Shown in pieces: positions 20,624 through 38,377 of a stretch of DNA of 64,000 nucleotides. This stretch comes from Defluviicoccus sp. (GTDB lineage: Bacteria; Pseudomonadota; Alphaproteobacteria; Rhodospirillales; Defluviicoccaceae): positions 124,001-188,000 of the forward strand of contig JARSSM010000001.1 in assembly GCA_029624735.1 (NCBI GenBank), read 5' to 3'. Below the pieces are notes generated by a model. The model searched no databases. It had not been told where the DNA came from and saw nothing but the letters and a program-made list of their open reading frames with translations. Position 1 is the first letter of the stretch. Each line of letters starts with the position of its first letter. The position numbers and the translations under genes are program-made.

Positions 20624-21805
20624 ATGGCGATGCAAATCGAAGCGCTGGAGATCGAGAACTACCGCGTATTTCGCCGGGCGAAGCTGACTGATCTGCCCAG
20701 CCTAACCGTCATCATTGGGGCCAATGGCTCGGGCAAGTCGACGCTGTTCGACGTTTTCTCGTTTCTGAAAGATGCGCTCGCTCAGAACGTCGTGCAGGCA
20801 GTTAACCGAAGAGGTGGCTTCAAGGAACTCGTCAGTCGCGGCGAGAAGGGGCCAATCGTCATTACGGTTAAGTTTCGGGAGGCGGATGGCCCGCTCATAA
20901 CCTATGACTTAAGGATCGCCTCTGACCAGGGGCGCCCCTTCATCGCGCGCGAACTCTTGAAATACCGGCGAGGTCGACGCGGGCAGCCGTGGCACTTCGT
21001 CAATTTCGCGCGCGGTAAGGGCACCGCGATTACGAACGAATCAGCGTACGGGCAGCCGGGCACCAAGGAAGTGCGCGAGGAATATAAACTCGATGATCCA
21101 TCGGTGCTCGCAATAAAAGGGCTCGGTCAGTTCAAGGAGTTCCGGGTCGTCGCCGACTTCAGGAGCCTGATCGAAAACTGGCACATATCCGATTTCCACA
21201 TTTCTGACGCCCGGCCGAGTGCCGAGTTCGGTTATGCCGAACATCTCTCAACGCATGGTGAGAATGTCGCTCAAGTCGCCCAGTTCCTGTTCGAGCACCA
21301 CAGAGACATTTTCGACCATATCCTCGAAAAGATGAAGGAACGCGTGCCCGGCGTGTCGCAGGTCGAACCGAAATCGACCGAAGATGGTCGCCTCGTCCTT
21401 CGGTTCCAGGACGGCAGTTTCCGCGACCCCTTCATCGCCCGCTATGTTTCCGATGGCACGATCAAGATGTTCGCCTATTTGGTCCTGCTCTACGATCCGC
21501 GCCCGCATCCTTTGCTCGCAGTTGAAGAGCCAGAAAACCAACTATACCCGCAGCTGATGGACGAACTCGCCGAGGAGTTCCGGGATTACGCACGACGGGG
21601 CGGGCAAGTATTCGTTTCGACCCACTCTCCGGATTTTTTGAATTCTACCCACCTGAACGAAATCTACTACCTGGTCAAGTCGAGTGGTTTTACTAGTGTC
21701 CACCGAGCATCCAACAGCGAGCGGCTGAAACGTCTCGTCGAGGAAGGCGATCGGCCCGGTGAGCTTTGGCGGCAGCGGCTTTTCGAAGAAGAGCCGACGG
21801 CATGA
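20624..21805 (+). CDS. AAA/ABC-type ATPase of a two-gene defence-like module
   Basis: A 393-residue RecF/OLD-like ATPase. The start (MQIEALEIENYRVFRRAKL) is the typical first strand; Walker A GANGSGKST is at 32-40, an ABC-like signature YVSDGTIK at 274-281, Walker B LLAVEEPEN at 297-305, and the H-switch VSTHSPDFLN at 331-340. The middle insert is short. It overlaps the DUF4276 gene by ATGA, so both are made together. Such ATPases with a second Toprim-like protein occur in anti-phage systems (PARIS, AbiL-like pairs); membership here is inference. Codon use and base composition look less GC-rich than the neighbours. Confidence 0.85.
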   Translation: MAMQIEALEIENYRVFRRAKLTDLPSLTVIIGANGSGKSTLFDVFSFLKDALAQNVVQAVNRRGGFKELVSRGEKGPIVITVKFREADGPLITYDLRIASDQGRPFIARELLKYRRGRRGQPWHFVNFARGKGTAITNESAYGQPGTKEVREEYKLDDPSVLAIKGLGQFKEFRVVADFRSLIENWHISDFHISDARPSAEFGYAEHLSTHGENVAQVAQFLFEHHRDIFDHILEKMKERVPGVSQVEPKSTEDGRLVLRFQDGSFRDPFIARYVSDGTIKMFAYLVLLYDPRPHPLLAVEEPENQLYPQLMDELAEEFRDYARRGGQVFVSTHSPDFLNSTHLNEIYYLVKSSGFTSVHRASNSERLKRLVEEGDRPGELWRQRLFEEEPTA

Positions 21806-22380
21806 ACCGAGTCGTCTTTCTTGTCGAGGAACGCTCAATGGCAGCATTCTTGGACATATGGATGAAACAAGTCTTTCCCGATGTGCCCTTCCAGTGCATC
21901 CCTCATCAAGGCAAGGCGGATCTCTTGAAAAGCGTTCCGCGCAAACTGAGAGCTTGGCGTGAACCGGACGTCCGCTTCGTCGTGATAATCGACAACGACA
22001 ACCGCAAATGCGAGCAATTGAAGACTGAACTCCTGAGGGTGTGCCACGAAGCCGGGCGGGACGACGCCCTCATTCGTATAGCCTGCCAGGAACTGGAGGC
22101 CTGGTATCTCGGCTCCCCGGAGGCGCTCGCCGCTGCCTTCGCTGACCCCACGTTACCTAACCGGCTTATGAAACCCCGTTTCCGCGATCCGGACCGGCTT
22201 TCTAAACCGAGCGAGGTGCTTGCCCGTCTGATACCAGCTTTCCAGAAGGTGAGCGGTGCACGAGCCGTTGCGCGCTACATCGATCGGGAGCGAAACACAT
22301 CCGCAAGCTTTATGACCTTCGTCGCCGGCATGGATCGCATCGTCGGTTGCTTACCGCCATTGCCGAACGCTCCCGATTGA
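21802..22380 (+). CDS. DUF4276 protein, Toprim-like effector candidate
   Basis: A 192-residue protein (MNRVVFLVEERSMAAFLD) starting at the ATG overlapping the ATPase stop. It shows the DUF4276 pattern: an N-terminal VVFLVEE with Glu 9/10, a DxD-type VVIIDNDNRKCEQLK at 61-74, the signature IRIACQELEAWYLGSPEA at about 91-108, and a late SASFMTFVAGM. A Glu followed by an Asp-x-Asp pair resembles the acidic site of Toprim nucleases. DUF4276 genes are regularly next to AAA ATPases in defence islands. Predicted role: effector nuclease controlled by the ATPase; untested. Its 3' end meets typA 12 bases away, convergent. Confidence 0.85.
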   Translation: MNRVVFLVEERSMAAFLDIWMKQVFPDVPFQCIPHQGKADLLKSVPRKLRAWREPDVRFVVIIDNDNRKCEQLKTELLRVCHEAGRDDALIRIACQELEAWYLGSPEALAAAFADPTLPNRLMKPRFRDPDRLSKPSEVLARLIPAFQKVSGARAVARYIDRERNTSASFMTFVAGMDRIVGCLPPLPNAPD

Positions 22381-22392
22381 TCCACCCCTGCC

Positions 22393-24213
22393 TCACGCTG
22401 CTCGTGAAGCGCGCTTGCGTTCGAGCTCTTTGAGGAACTTCTTGCGGATGCGGACCGACTTCGGCGTCACCTCGACGAGCTCGTCGGCGTTGATGAACTC
22501 AAGCGCAAATTCGAGCGTGGTTTCGATCTTCGGCACCAAGATGATGTTCTCGTCGCTGCCGGCAGCGCGGATGTTGGTCAGCTGCTTCGCCTTCAACGGA
22601 TTGACGCAGAGGTCGTTGCCGCGGGTGTGGATGCCGACCAGCATCCCCTCGTAGACCTCTGCGCCATGGCCGATGAACAGCCGGCCGCGCTCCTGCAAGT
22701 TGAACAGCGCGTAGGCGAGCGCCTTGCCGGTCGCCATCGAGACCAGCGCGCCGTTGGTCCGTTTGCCAAGTTCACCCGCGACCTGCGGACCATAGCTTTC
22801 GAAGGCGTGATCCATGACACCGGTGCCCGAGGTGAGCGTGAGAAAGTCTGAGCGGAATCCGATCAAGCCGCGCGTCGGGATCAGGTAGTCAAGGCGGACG
22901 CGGCCCTTGCCGTCGGGCACCATGTCCTTGAGCTCGGCGCGGCGCTCGCCCAGCGCCTGCATCACCGCCCCCTGATGCGGCTCCTCGACGTCGACGGTGA
23001 GCGTTTCCCATGGCTCGCTCGTCACGCCGTCGATGGTCTTGAGGATGACTTCGGGGCGCGAGATGGCGAGCTCGTAGCCCTCGCGCCGCATCGTTTCGAT
23101 GAGAATGGCGAGGTGCAACTCGCCGCGGCCGGAGACCTTGAACTTATCCGCACTCTCGGTCGGCTCGACGCGGAGTGCGACGTTGTGCAGCAGCTCCTCG
23201 TCCAAGCGCTCGCGCAACGTCCGGCTGGTGACGTACTTGCCTTCGCGGCCGGCGAAGGGCGAGTCGTTGACCTGAAACGTCATGCTGAGCGTCGGCTCGT
23301 CGATCGTAAGCGGCGGCAACTGTTCGACCGCGTCCGGGTCGCAGACCGTCTCGGAGATCTTGAGACCTTCGATGCCAGTAAACGCGATAATGTCGCCGGC
23401 AGCGGCCTCTGACAGCTCGACCCGCTCCAGGCCGTGGAAGCCCAGAACCTGCAGCAGCCGGGCACGGCGCGGGCCTTCTGCACCCGACACGACGACGGCC
23501 GAGTTGCGGCGCACGCGGCCGCGGCGGATGCGGCCGATGCCGATCACGCCGACGTAACTCGAATAATCGAGCGCACTCACCTGTAGCTGCAGCGGTCCGG
23601 CGGCGTCGACAGGCGGCGGCGGCACCTTCTCGACGATGATCTGGAACAGAGGCGTCATGTCGGTGCCACGCTCGGCCGAGCGCAGGCTCGCCCAGCCCTC
23701 CAGCGCCGACGCGTAGATGACCGGAAAATCGAGCTGCTCGTCGCTGGCGCCCAAGCGGTCAAACAGCTCGAAGGTCTGCTCGACCACCCAGTCGGCGCGC
23801 GCACTCGGCCGGTCGACCTTGTTGACGACAACAATCGGCTTGAGGTTGCGGGCCAACGCCTTGCGGGTAACGAAGGTCGTCTGCGGCATCGGCCCGTCGA
23901 CCGCATCGACCAGCAGGAGCACGGAGTCGACCATGGAAAGGGCGCGCTCGACCTCGCCGCCGAAATCGGCGTGGCCCGGCGTATCGACGATGTTAATGCG
24001 AAAGCCCTGCCAGGTGACGGCCGTGTTCTTCGAGAGGATGGTGATGCCACGCTCGCGTTCGAGGTCGTTCGAATCCATCACCCGGTCCGGCTCGGCGGCG
24101 CGGGCCGACAGCGTGCCCGACTGCTTCAACAGCTGGTCGACGAGTGTCGTCTTGCCGTGATCGACGTGGGCGATGATGGCGATGTTGCGAAGAGCGCTGA
24201 TCGCTGCAGTCAT
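22393..24213 (-). CDS. typA: Ribosome-associated GTPase TypA/BipA
   Basis: Translational GTPase related to EF-G that aids 50S assembly and stress adaptation. The 606-residue length is usual. The G domain starts [21 protein letters not shown] and includes [30 protein letters not shown] and [15 protein letters not shown]. The C-terminal part has the BipA-specific region [22 protein letters not shown] partial duplicate of this segment is found at 20391-20470. Confidence 0.97.
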   Translation of the reverse strand: MTAAISALRNIAIIAHVDHGKTTLVDQLLKQSGTLSARAAEPDRVMDSNDLERERGITILSKNTAVTWQGFRINIVDTPGHADFGGEVERALSMVDSVLLLVDAVDGPMPQTTFVTRKALARNLKPIVVVNKVDRPSARADWVVEQTFELFDRLGASDEQLDFPVIYASALEGWASLRSAERGTDMTPLFQIIVEKVPPPPVDAAGPLQLQVSALDYSSYVGVIGIGRIRRGRVRRNSAVVVSGAEGPRRARLLQVLGFHGLERVELSEAAAGDIIAFTGIEGLKISETVCDPDAVEQLPPLTIDEPTLSMTFQVNDSPFAGREGKYVTSRTLRERLDEELLHNVALRVEPTESADKFKVSGRGELHLAILIETMRREGYELAISRPEVILKTIDGVTSEPWETLTVDVEEPHQGAVMQALGERRAELKDMVPDGKGRVRLDYLIPTRGLIGFRSDFLTLTSGTGVMDHAFESYGPQVAGELGKRTNGALVSMATGKALAYALFNLQERGRLFIGHGAEVYEGMLVGIHTRGNDLCVNPLKAKQLTNIRAAGSDENIILVPKIETTLEFALEFINADELVEVTPKSVRIRKKFLKELERKRASRAA

Positions 24214-24354
24214 GATCCTGTTCGAGCCATGGAAAAAGAGGAAGCGTCGTGCCGCGCGGCTGGGGCTGGCAGCCCCGTGGTTTCCGTCAGCCAGTGGGTT
24301 CCGTCACCGAGATGGGCTTGTTTGGAGCCCGCCGCCATCCCCTCTGCGGTGTGC

Positions 24355-25134
24355 TCATGGTTGCGCCGGCCCCGGAAACAATTCCGCTGACCGGCCGGAC
24401 ACGCGGTAGGCAACGAGGCCAACATACTCCTTCACCGCCAAGTCGACGAGGGTGAGGTTTACGAACACGCTATAAAAATCAAGCGGTGTGCGGAAATCGA
24501 CCGGGTATGGCGTAACCGGCCAGTCGACGGCGCGGAAGACACCCACTGCGCGCGGCATGTGCGAGGCCGAGGTCACCAGCAGCCACGTTTCGCCCGCTTT
24601 CGGCTGCGCGAGGCGGGCGCTGAACAGGGCATTCTCGTACGTGGTTGCCGAGTCGCGTTCGAACAGCACCCGGTCGGCGGCAACGCCCATCCCTTCGAGC
24701 CAGGCGCGGACCCGATCGGCCTCGCGCACCGGCGGCAGATCCACGGCAGCAGCGCCGCCGCTGAAAATAACCCGCGCATCCGGATAGCGCTGCGCGAGTG
24801 CCACCATCGTCGTCAGCCTTTCGGCGGAGTCGTTGAGCGCGACTTGGCCGCGCGCCTCGGTGATGGTGGCATCGATGCTGCCGCCGAGGACGACGATGCC
24901 GTCGACCCGCGCCGGCAGGACGGCCGGGAAGCGCTCTTCGAGCGGTTGCATCAGCCAGGTGCCGAGCGGAAGAACGCCGGCGCTCACCAGTACGGCCGCG
25001 GCTCCCACCAGCAGCCGGCCACCGAAGCGGCGGCGGCCCAAGGCCAGGGCGAGGAGCGCGATCGCGAGCAGCAGCACGAGGAAATTGCCGGGCCGCGCGA
25101 TCAGCCAGAGAGCCTTGCCGACAATCATGAACAC
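24355..25134 (-). CDS. YdcF-family (DUF218) membrane protein
   Basis: A 259-residue protein with two N-terminal membrane segments (FLVLLLAIALLALAL and LLVGAAAVLVSAGVLPLG) and a DUF218 domain: VDGIVVLGGSIDATI, ARVIFSGGAAAV, FERDSATTYENALFSA, WLLVTSASHMPRAVGVF. Related proteins (YdcF, SanA, ElyC) act in envelope metabolism or bind nucleotide-like ligands. GTG at 25134 is preferred because GGGGGAGGG lies about 7 bases upstream; an ATG two codons later is less well placed. It follows proA by 54 bases, where many alphaproteobacteria have nadD. Confidence 0.85.
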   Translation of the reverse strand: MFMIVGKALWLIARPGNFLVLLLAIALLALALGRRRFGGRLLVGAAAVLVSAGVLPLGTWLMQPLEERFPAVLPARVDGIVVLGGSIDATITEARGQVALNDSAERLTTMVALAQRYPDARVIFSGGAAAVDLPPVREADRVRAWLEGMGVAADRVLFERDSATTYENALFSARLAQPKAGETWLLVTSASHMPRAVGVFRAVDWPVTPYPVDFRTPLDFYSVFVNLTLVDLAVKEYVGLVAYRVSGRSAELFPGPAQP

Positions 25135-25188
25135 GCAAGACCCTCCCCCGGCACTCGCGTCGTCAGCTCAGATGGGGGCGCCGGCGGT

Positions 25189-26492
25189 TCACGGACGGCA
25201 TTGGCCGTGGCCGCGGACGATGTACTTGAAGCTGGTGAGCTGTTCGACGCCGACCGGGCCGCGCGCGTGCAGCTTGCCGGTCGCAATGCCGATTTCCGCC
25301 CCCATGCCGAACTCGCCGCCGTCGGCGAACTGGGTCGAGGCGTTGATCAACAAGATGGCGCTGTCGAGCCGGCTGACGAAGGCTTCCGCCGCGCCCGCAT
25401 CCTCGGTGATGATGGCTTCGGTGTGCTGAGAGGAATGGCGCTGGATGTGAGCGATTGCTTCTTCCAGGCCGTCGACGATGCGCACCGAAAGGATGGCGTC
25501 CAAGTATTCCGTGTCCCAGTCGGCCTCGCTTACGGGAAGCACGCGGGCGTCGAGGGCTTGGGTTGCCGCATCGCCGCGGATCTCGCAGCCGGCCGCGATC
25601 AGATCGTCCAGGATCGGCGGCAGCAGGCGGGCGGCAATGGCGCGGTCGATGAGAAGCGTTTCCGTCGCCCCGCAGATGCCGGGCCGGCGCATCTTGGCGT
25701 TAAACGTGACGCGCCGTGCCATCTCGGCGTCGGCCTGGGCGTGAATGTAAGTATGACAGATGCCTTCCAAGTGCTTGAACAGCGGCACCCGGCTCTCCGC
25801 CGTCACCCGCTCGATCAAGGATTTGCCGCCGCGCGGGACGATGACATCGATCCATTCGGTCATCCGCAGCATCGCGCCGACGGCAGCACGATCGGCGGTC
25901 GGCACCAGCTGGATCGCGGCATCAGGCAAGCCCGCCGCGGCCAAGCCTTCGCTCAAGCACGCCATGATCGCGAGCGATGACTGCAGGCTTTCGGAGCCGC
26001 AGCGCAGGATCGCCGCATTGCCGGCCTTGAGGCAGAGCGCGCCCGCGTCCGCGGTGACGTTGGGGCGCGACTCATAGATGACGCCGATCACGCCCAGGGG
26101 CGTGCGCACGCGCTCGATCGCAAGGCCGTTCGGCCGCTTCCAGGCGGCGATCACCTGGCCGACCGGGTCCGGCAACAGCGCGATCTCGTCCAGGCCCTTG
26201 GCCATTGCCTCGATGCGCGCCTCGTTCAACACCAGCCGCTCGACCAGCGCCGCGTTCAGACCGCGGGCGCGCGCCGCTTCAACGTCACGGGCATTCGCGG
26301 CGAGGATGGCTGGCGCGTGCGTGCGGATCGAGCGCGCAGCCGCACTCAACGCCTCGTTCTTGGCAGCCGTCGTTGCCGTCGCCAGCACGCTCGCGGCGGT
26401 GCGCGCCTTGCGGCCGAGGCACTCCATCATGGCGGCGATATCAGCCTCCGGCTGCTTCGTCGTCGGCGATGGTGCCAGTGCGGCCTGCCCGC

Positions 26493-26496
<4 letters not shown>
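25189..26496 (-). CDS. proA: Gamma-glutamyl phosphate reductase
   Basis: Second step of proline synthesis: glutamyl 5-phosphate to glutamate semialdehyde with NADPH. It is 435 residues. Motifs include [35 protein letters not shown], the active-site stretch of the [15 protein letters not shown] type, and [23 protein letters not shown]. Its ATG overlaps the proB stop (ATGA), so the two enzymes of the labile intermediate are co-translated. Confidence 0.97.
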
Positions 26497-28705
<2,209 letters not shown>

Positions 28706-28753
28706 TCATTCGCGCACGCCTTGGCCGCCGGCTGCAGGCGCCCGCGCCTGAGC

Positions 28754-29011
28754 TTACGCCAGCGGCTCGATCGCGACGTAGGTCCGCTGCAAGGCCTTGC
28801 GATGAAACACGACGCGGCCCTCGACGAGGGCGAACAGCGTGTGGTCCTTGCCGATGCCGACACCAGCACCCGGGTGAAACTTGGTCCCGCGCTGGCGGAT
28901 GATGATGTTGCCCGGAATGACCGTCTGGCCGCCGAACTTCTTCACGCCGAGACGGCGGCCGGCGCTGTCGCGCCCGTTGCGCGAGCTGCCGCCTGCTTTC
29001 TTGTGCGCCAT
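28754..29011 (-). CDS. rpmA: 50S ribosomal protein L27
   Basis: Starts [29 protein letters not shown] and ends ...[10 protein letters not shown], 85 residues, the standard length. The flexible N-terminus reaches the peptidyl-transferase centre. It is 13 bases after rplU. Confidence 0.98.
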   Translation of the reverse strand: MAHKKAGGSSRNGRDSAGRRLGVKKFGGQTVIPGNIIIRQRGTKFHPGAGVGIGKDHTLFALVEGRVVFHRKALQRTYVAIEPLA

Positions 29012-29024
29012 CGCTTCGTTCTCC

Positions 29025-29426
29025 TCAGACTTCGTCGGCTGTCGCCGCAGCGGCCGGGGCTTCGCTTGCCACTGCCACCGGTGCTTGCGCGCGCGGCTCG
29101 GGTGCCGTGCCGTCGGCGCTGATCGCGGTGATGCGCACGACCGTCTGCTCCTGGCGGTGACCGCGCAGCCGGCGGTAGTTCTGCCGGCGCTTTTTCTTGA
29201 ACACCAGTATCTTGGCGCCGCGCTGCTGTGCCAGCACTTCTCCGAACACGCGCGCCACGTCCGGCACTTCGGCGCCGATCAGGGGCGGTGCGGCCGTTCC
29301 GGCAAGCATGAGGACATCGTCGAAAGCAACGACATCGCCGGGCGCACCGGCCAGCCGCTCGATGACGATGCGGTCGTTCTCGGCAACGCGATGCTGCTTG
29401 CCGCCGGTGCGTATGATTGCGTACAT
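29025..29426 (-). CDS. rplU: 50S ribosomal protein L21
   Basis: The ATG at 29426 ([20 protein letters not shown]) matches the family start; the 19 codons further upstream do not. It is 133 residues against about 100-105 usually, owing to an Ala/Glu/Pro-rich tail after the conserved [20 protein letters not shown] (…[16 protein letters not shown]). The L21 core is otherwise normal. Confidence 0.97.
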   Translation of the reverse strand: MYAIIRTGGKQHRVAENDRIVIERLAGAPGDVVAFDDVLMLAGTAAPPLIGAEVPDVARVFGEVLAQQRGAKILVFKKKRRQNYRRLRGHRQEQTVVRITAISADGTAPEPRAQAPVAVASEAPAAAATADEV

Positions 29427-29558
29427 GCCCGTGACCACGAAAACAAATTTACCCGTCCGCGCCTTATCACGAGGCGCGGCCATGAGCGCGGGACTATAGG
29501 GGCTCGCGCACGCTTGTCAACCACCGCCGCCGGCCGAAACCTCGGCTCCGCCGCGCAA

Positions 29559-31085
<1,527 letters not shown>

Positions 31086-31214
31086 GGCCGCCCCTTGCGA
31101 AGATTAAGTCCCTGACCTGCGGCCGACGATACACCAGCCCGGCCAGCCTTGACAAACCGGCACCGGTGCGGACCTGTTCCGCGCATCAACTGACAAGGCT
31201 GTCCGGATCCATGG

Positions 31215-31236
31215 ATGGCCGGCGAAGGCCGGCCAT
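31215..31236. repeat. Perfect hairpin after gyrB
   Basis: ATGGCCGGC (31215-31223), loop GAAG, GCCGGCCAT (31228-31236): a nine-base-pair perfect stem in the 285-base gap after gyrB. There is no T-run on either strand. It may be a short interspersed palindrome or a factor-independent stop for gyrB; the rest of the gap shows nothing else recognisable. Confidence 0.6.
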
Positions 31237-31370
31237 GACGATGAAAAGGGCTGCGGAGCGTCTCCCTCCCCGCCATCACGTGCGCTCGCGAACGCGCCGC
31301 CTGGCCTTGCGCTGGTGGTGCGGTAGAAGCCGAAGGAGTACGCCGGAGGCCGGATCCGGCCGCCATCGGC

Positions 31371-35049
<3,679 letters not shown>

Positions 35050-35062
35050 CCTTGTCCATCGA

Positions 35063-36181
35063 TCAGACGCGCATCGGCATCAGGACGTACAGCGCACTGG
35101 CATCGCCGAGTTCCTGGATGATCGTCGGCGCACCGGAATCGGCCATCAGGAGGCGCGCGCTCTCGCCGCGGATCTGCTGCGCGATATCGAGGAGATAGCG
35201 TGAATTGAAGCCGATCTCCATCCCCTCGCCGGCGTATTGGACCTCGATCTCCTCAGTCGCGCTGCCGTGATCCTGGCTGGTCGCCGTGAGGACGAGGACA
35301 CCGTCCGCCACCTTCAGCTTCACCGCTCGGGTCCGGTCGCTGGAGATGGCTGACACACGATCGACTGCGGCCGCAAACGGCTTGCATTCGACATCCAGCT
35401 GCTTGTCGTTGTGCAGGGGGATCACCCGCCCGTAGTCGGGGAAGGTGCCGTCGATCAGCTTTGAGGTCAGCACCGCCCGGCCGGCGGCAAACCGCACTTT
35501 CGAGTCCGAGAGCGCGATTTCGACCTCGGCGTCGGCATCCTCCAAGATCGCCCGCACCTCCGCCACCGTCTTGCGCGGCACGATGATGCCGGGCATGCCG
35601 GCGGCGCCGGTCGGCTGCGGGACATCGACACTGGCGAGCCGGTGGCCGTCGGTGGCGACCGCGCGCAAGACCTCGACACCATCGCGCGTGCACGTGTGCA
35701 AATAGATGCCGTTCAGGTAATAGCGCGTTTCCTCGGTCGAAATGGCGAACCGGGTCCGATCGATCAGACCGCGCAACGCATCGGCTTGGAGGCGGAAACG
35801 GTAGGGCAGCTCGCCGCCCGACATCAGCGGGAAATCCTCGACCGGCAGGCAGGCCAGCGTGAACCGCGAGCGATCGCAGCGAAGCGCCAGCCGCTCGCCG
35901 CCGTCAACGCTCTCCAGATCGACGGACGCCCCGTCGGGGAGCCTGCGAACGATGTCGTGCAGGGTGTGGGCGGGCGCGGTCACGGCGCCTTCGCCCTGCA
36001 CCTCGGCGGTGACCCCGTCCATCACCTCCAGGTCCATGTCGGTGGCCTTTAGGCGCAATTCGCCGGAATCGGCCTCGAGCTTGACATTCGAGAGGATCGG
36101 AATCGTCGTTCGACGCTCGACCACGCTCTGCACGTGACCAAGGGCTTTCAACAGTGCGGCGCGGTCGATGGTAAGTTTCAT
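35063..36181 (-). CDS. dnaN: DNA polymerase III sliding clamp (beta)
   Basis: Processivity clamp, 372 residues from ATG 36181 (MKLTIDRAALLKALGHVQSVVERRTTIPILSNV). The second in-frame ATG seven codons upstream is less likely since the conserved start is MKLTI. Three clamp repeats are discernible, ending in the usual SDSGAPTIIQELGDASALYVLMPMRV-type motif (MADSGAPTI, YVLMPMRV). It lies between dnaA and recF. Confidence 0.97.
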   Translation of the reverse strand: MKLTIDRAALLKALGHVQSVVERRTTIPILSNVKLEADSGELRLKATDMDLEVMDGVTAEVQGEGAVTAPAHTLHDIVRRLPDGASVDLESVDGGERLALRCDRSRFTLACLPVEDFPLMSGGELPYRFRLQADALRGLIDRTRFAISTEETRYYLNGIYLHTCTRDGVEVLRAVATDGHRLASVDVPQPTGAAGMPGIIVPRKTVAEVRAILEDADAEVEIALSDSKVRFAAGRAVLTSKLIDGTFPDYGRVIPLHNDKQLDVECKPFAAAVDRVSAISSDRTRAVKLKVADGVLVLTATSQDHGSATEEIEVQYAGEGMEIGFNSRYLLDIAQQIRGESARLLMADSGAPTIIQELGDASALYVLMPMRV

Positions 36182-36378
36182 CGTCTTGGAATTCCGAGGC
36201 AATCCGATCCCGCGGCGGCCAACGAGATGCCCTCACGCGGGCCGTCTTGTGGCAATCGAGATCCCGTGCCGCCGCGATGACGGATATCAAGTCTCTTCAC
36301 TGCCGGCGCACTATAGCAGACCCTGCACGCACCTGCAGCGTGTTCGTGCGCGGTCCGAAGCGATTACGCCGGCGAAGT

Positions 36379-37869
36379 CTATCCTTGCAGGATCCGGCGC
36401 AGGAGTTCCAGGTCCTCGGCGAAGGCAGCGTCCTGGGTCTTGATCTCCTCCACCTTGCGCACGGCATGCATGACCGTTGTGTGGTCGCGACCGCCGAACT
36501 TGCGACCGATTTCAGGCAGCGAGCGCGACGTGAGTTGCTTCGCGAGATACATGGCGACTTGGCGCGGCCGCGCTACCGAGCGGGCCCGACGCGCGGAGTG
36601 CATGTCGGCAATGCGGACGTTGTAGTGCGAGGCTACCTGCTTTTGGATTTCGTCGATCGTGACGCGTCGGTCGTTGGCCCGCAAGAGGTCGTGCAGGACC
36701 TCCTGGGTCGTCTCGATGGTGACGTCGCGGCCCATCAGTTGCGAATGCGCAACGACACGGTTGAGCGCCCCTTCGAGTTCGCGGACGTTGGATGTGATCC
36801 GGTGCGCGAGGAACTCCTTGACCTTGCGCGGAACGACGACCCCGAACTGCTCCGCCTTCGATTCAAGGATGCCCAGGCGCAGTTCGTACGTCGTGGCGTG
36901 AATATCGGCGACCAGTCCGCAGCTCAGGCGCGACTTGAGGCGCTCCTGCATCCCCTCCAAATCGCTCGGCGACTTGTCGGCAGAGAGCACGATCTGCCGG
37001 CCCTGATCGACCAAGGTGTTGAAGGTATGGAAGAATTCCTCCTGTGTCGAATCCTTGCCGGCGATGAACTGGACGTCATCGATCATCAGTACGTCGACCG
37101 AACGGAACTGTTCCTTGAAATCGACCGTGCTTTGCTCACGCAAGGCACGGATAAAGCGATACATGAACTTTTCCGCCGACAGGTAGATCACCGAGCGTCC
37201 CGGCTGACGGGTGTGAATGTGCCAGGCGACCGCATGCATCAGATGCGTCTTGCCGAGGCCGACGCCGCCATAGAGGAACAGCGGGTTGAAGGGAACGTTT
37301 GTCGCCTCTGCCACCCGGCGCGCGGCGGCATAGGCAAACTCGTTCGGTTTGCCGACGACAAAGCGATCGAAAGTGCAGCGGGGATCGAGCGGAGCGGCGA
37401 TATCGATTACGCCCGTCTCGCGCCCGCCGTTGGCACGCTCCTGAGCATTCTCTGCGCGCGCAGGCTGGGCGTTGGATCGCGCGGACTTGGCGATCGCGGC
37501 TTCGGCCGCGCCTTGCCCGCGCTCGTCCGCCTTGCACCTGCCCGGCGCCGGCGTGGCCGGCTGCCCACACACCCGCGACGGCTGCACGACGAACTCGATA
37601 CTCTTGACGGCCGGGTTCTGGTCCAACCACAGGCTGCGCAAGCGGTCGGCATAGTGGGCAATCACCCAGTCGCGCATGAACCGTGTCGGCACGGCGATTG
37701 TGACCGTTCCGTCGTCCGTCTCGCGGACAGCCATCGGTTTCAGCCAGCTGCGATAGGCGGCCTCGCCGATCTCAGACCGAAGCAGCTTGCTGACCTTCGC
37801 CCACTGCATCTCAAGATCCGAAGACCACGTGTTGTTATCACTCGAATGAACTGTTTCACTATGAGTCAT
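36379..37869 (-). CDS. dnaA: Chromosomal replication initiator DnaA
   Basis: Initiator AAA+ protein of 496 residues. Domain I is at about 21-95 ([26 protein letters not shown]), followed by a variable linker, then AAA+ from ~165 ([22 protein letters not shown]) with Walker A GGVGLGKT at 201-208 and Walker [15 protein letters not shown]. The C-terminal DnaA signature [15 protein letters not shown] is intact. The first 20 residues before MQWAK may or may not be translated. It is followed by dnaN after 197 bases. Confidence 0.97.
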   Translation of the reverse strand: MTHSETVHSSDNNTWSSDLEMQWAKVSKLLRSEIGEAAYRSWLKPMAVRETDDGTVTIAVPTRFMRDWVIAHYADRLRSLWLDQNPAVKSIEFVVQPSRVCGQPATPAPGRCKADERGQGAAEAAIAKSARSNAQPARAENAQERANGGRETGVIDIAAPLDPRCTFDRFVVGKPNEFAYAAARRVAEATNVPFNPLFLYGGVGLGKTHLMHAVAWHIHTRQPGRSVIYLSAEKFMYRFIRALREQSTVDFKEQFRSVDVLMIDDVQFIAGKDSTQEEFFHTFNTLVDQGRQIVLSADKSPSDLEGMQERLKSRLSCGLVADIHATTYELRLGILESKAEQFGVVVPRKVKEFLAHRITSNVRELEGALNRVVAHSQLMGRDVTIETTQEVLHDLLRANDRRVTIDEIQKQVASHYNVRIADMHSARRARSVARPRQVAMYLAKQLTSRSLPEIGRKFGGRDHTTVMHAVRKVEEIKTQDAAFAEDLELLRRILQG

Positions 37870-38377
37870 ATTCCCGTCGCCTCGTCGACAAAATACGGTT
37901 CAGTGCAACGGGGATGCCTTGTCTCTTGCAAAGAGAAAGGGTCGGCCGCAAAGGCTTGCGATCGTGGCTACCAGTAATGTCGATGACCCCAGCCGCAAGA
38001 TCCGAAGGTGCTGTTAAGTCACCACCATTCGGACAGTCCCCTCGCCTCGCTCCCTGCTCCTTAAGTGCCTCACAACAGCGCAAAAGCTATCACTCAAAGA
38101 TGGCCCGATCAGCAGGCCAATGGGTGCGCAAGGCACTCAAAACCCAAGAACATCCCGATAACACGCCTACAGCCCGGCGGGAAACCCCGCCCTTTCTTAT
38201 ATTTTCTCCCCCACAAGAGAGTGAATTTTCTGTTTTATTGACACAGAGGGCAGTCAAAACTTCTGCTTAGCGCAGAACCGCCCCCTCACACTCAATCATT
38301 ATTTTCCCAGCGAGCGTTTAGAGCGGAAGGATACGGATCAGGCCGCCGCCACGCAATGAGGCCGAATGGCGAACGAC
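37870..38377. other. AT-richer gap between dnaA and rpsT
   Basis: About 500 bases with no gene. Compared with its neighbours it is AT-rich in patches (38190-38310: CTTATATTTTCTCC, TTTTCTGTTTTATTGACAC). It must contain the dnaA promoter; on the minus strand a TTCACT ... TATAAG pair with 18-base spacing (around 38198-38227) is one weak candidate. By eye no perfect TTATCCACA DnaA box was found, so an origin here is not supported by sequence, although dnaA-proximal origins are common in bacteria. Confidence 0.5.

Noticed and set aside
24262..24276. GGGGCT-GGC-AGCCCC hairpin between typA and the YdcF-like gene
   Set aside because: Only six base pairs with no T-run; too weak to call a terminator.
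31086..31370. A tRNA or small RNA gene after gyrB
   Set aside because: No cloverleaf or T-loop sequence seen; only the nine-base-pair hairpin at 31215-31236 stands out.
37870..38377. Replication origin oriC
   Set aside because: AT-rich and next to dnaA, but no perfect DnaA box was found by eye; kept only as a described gap.
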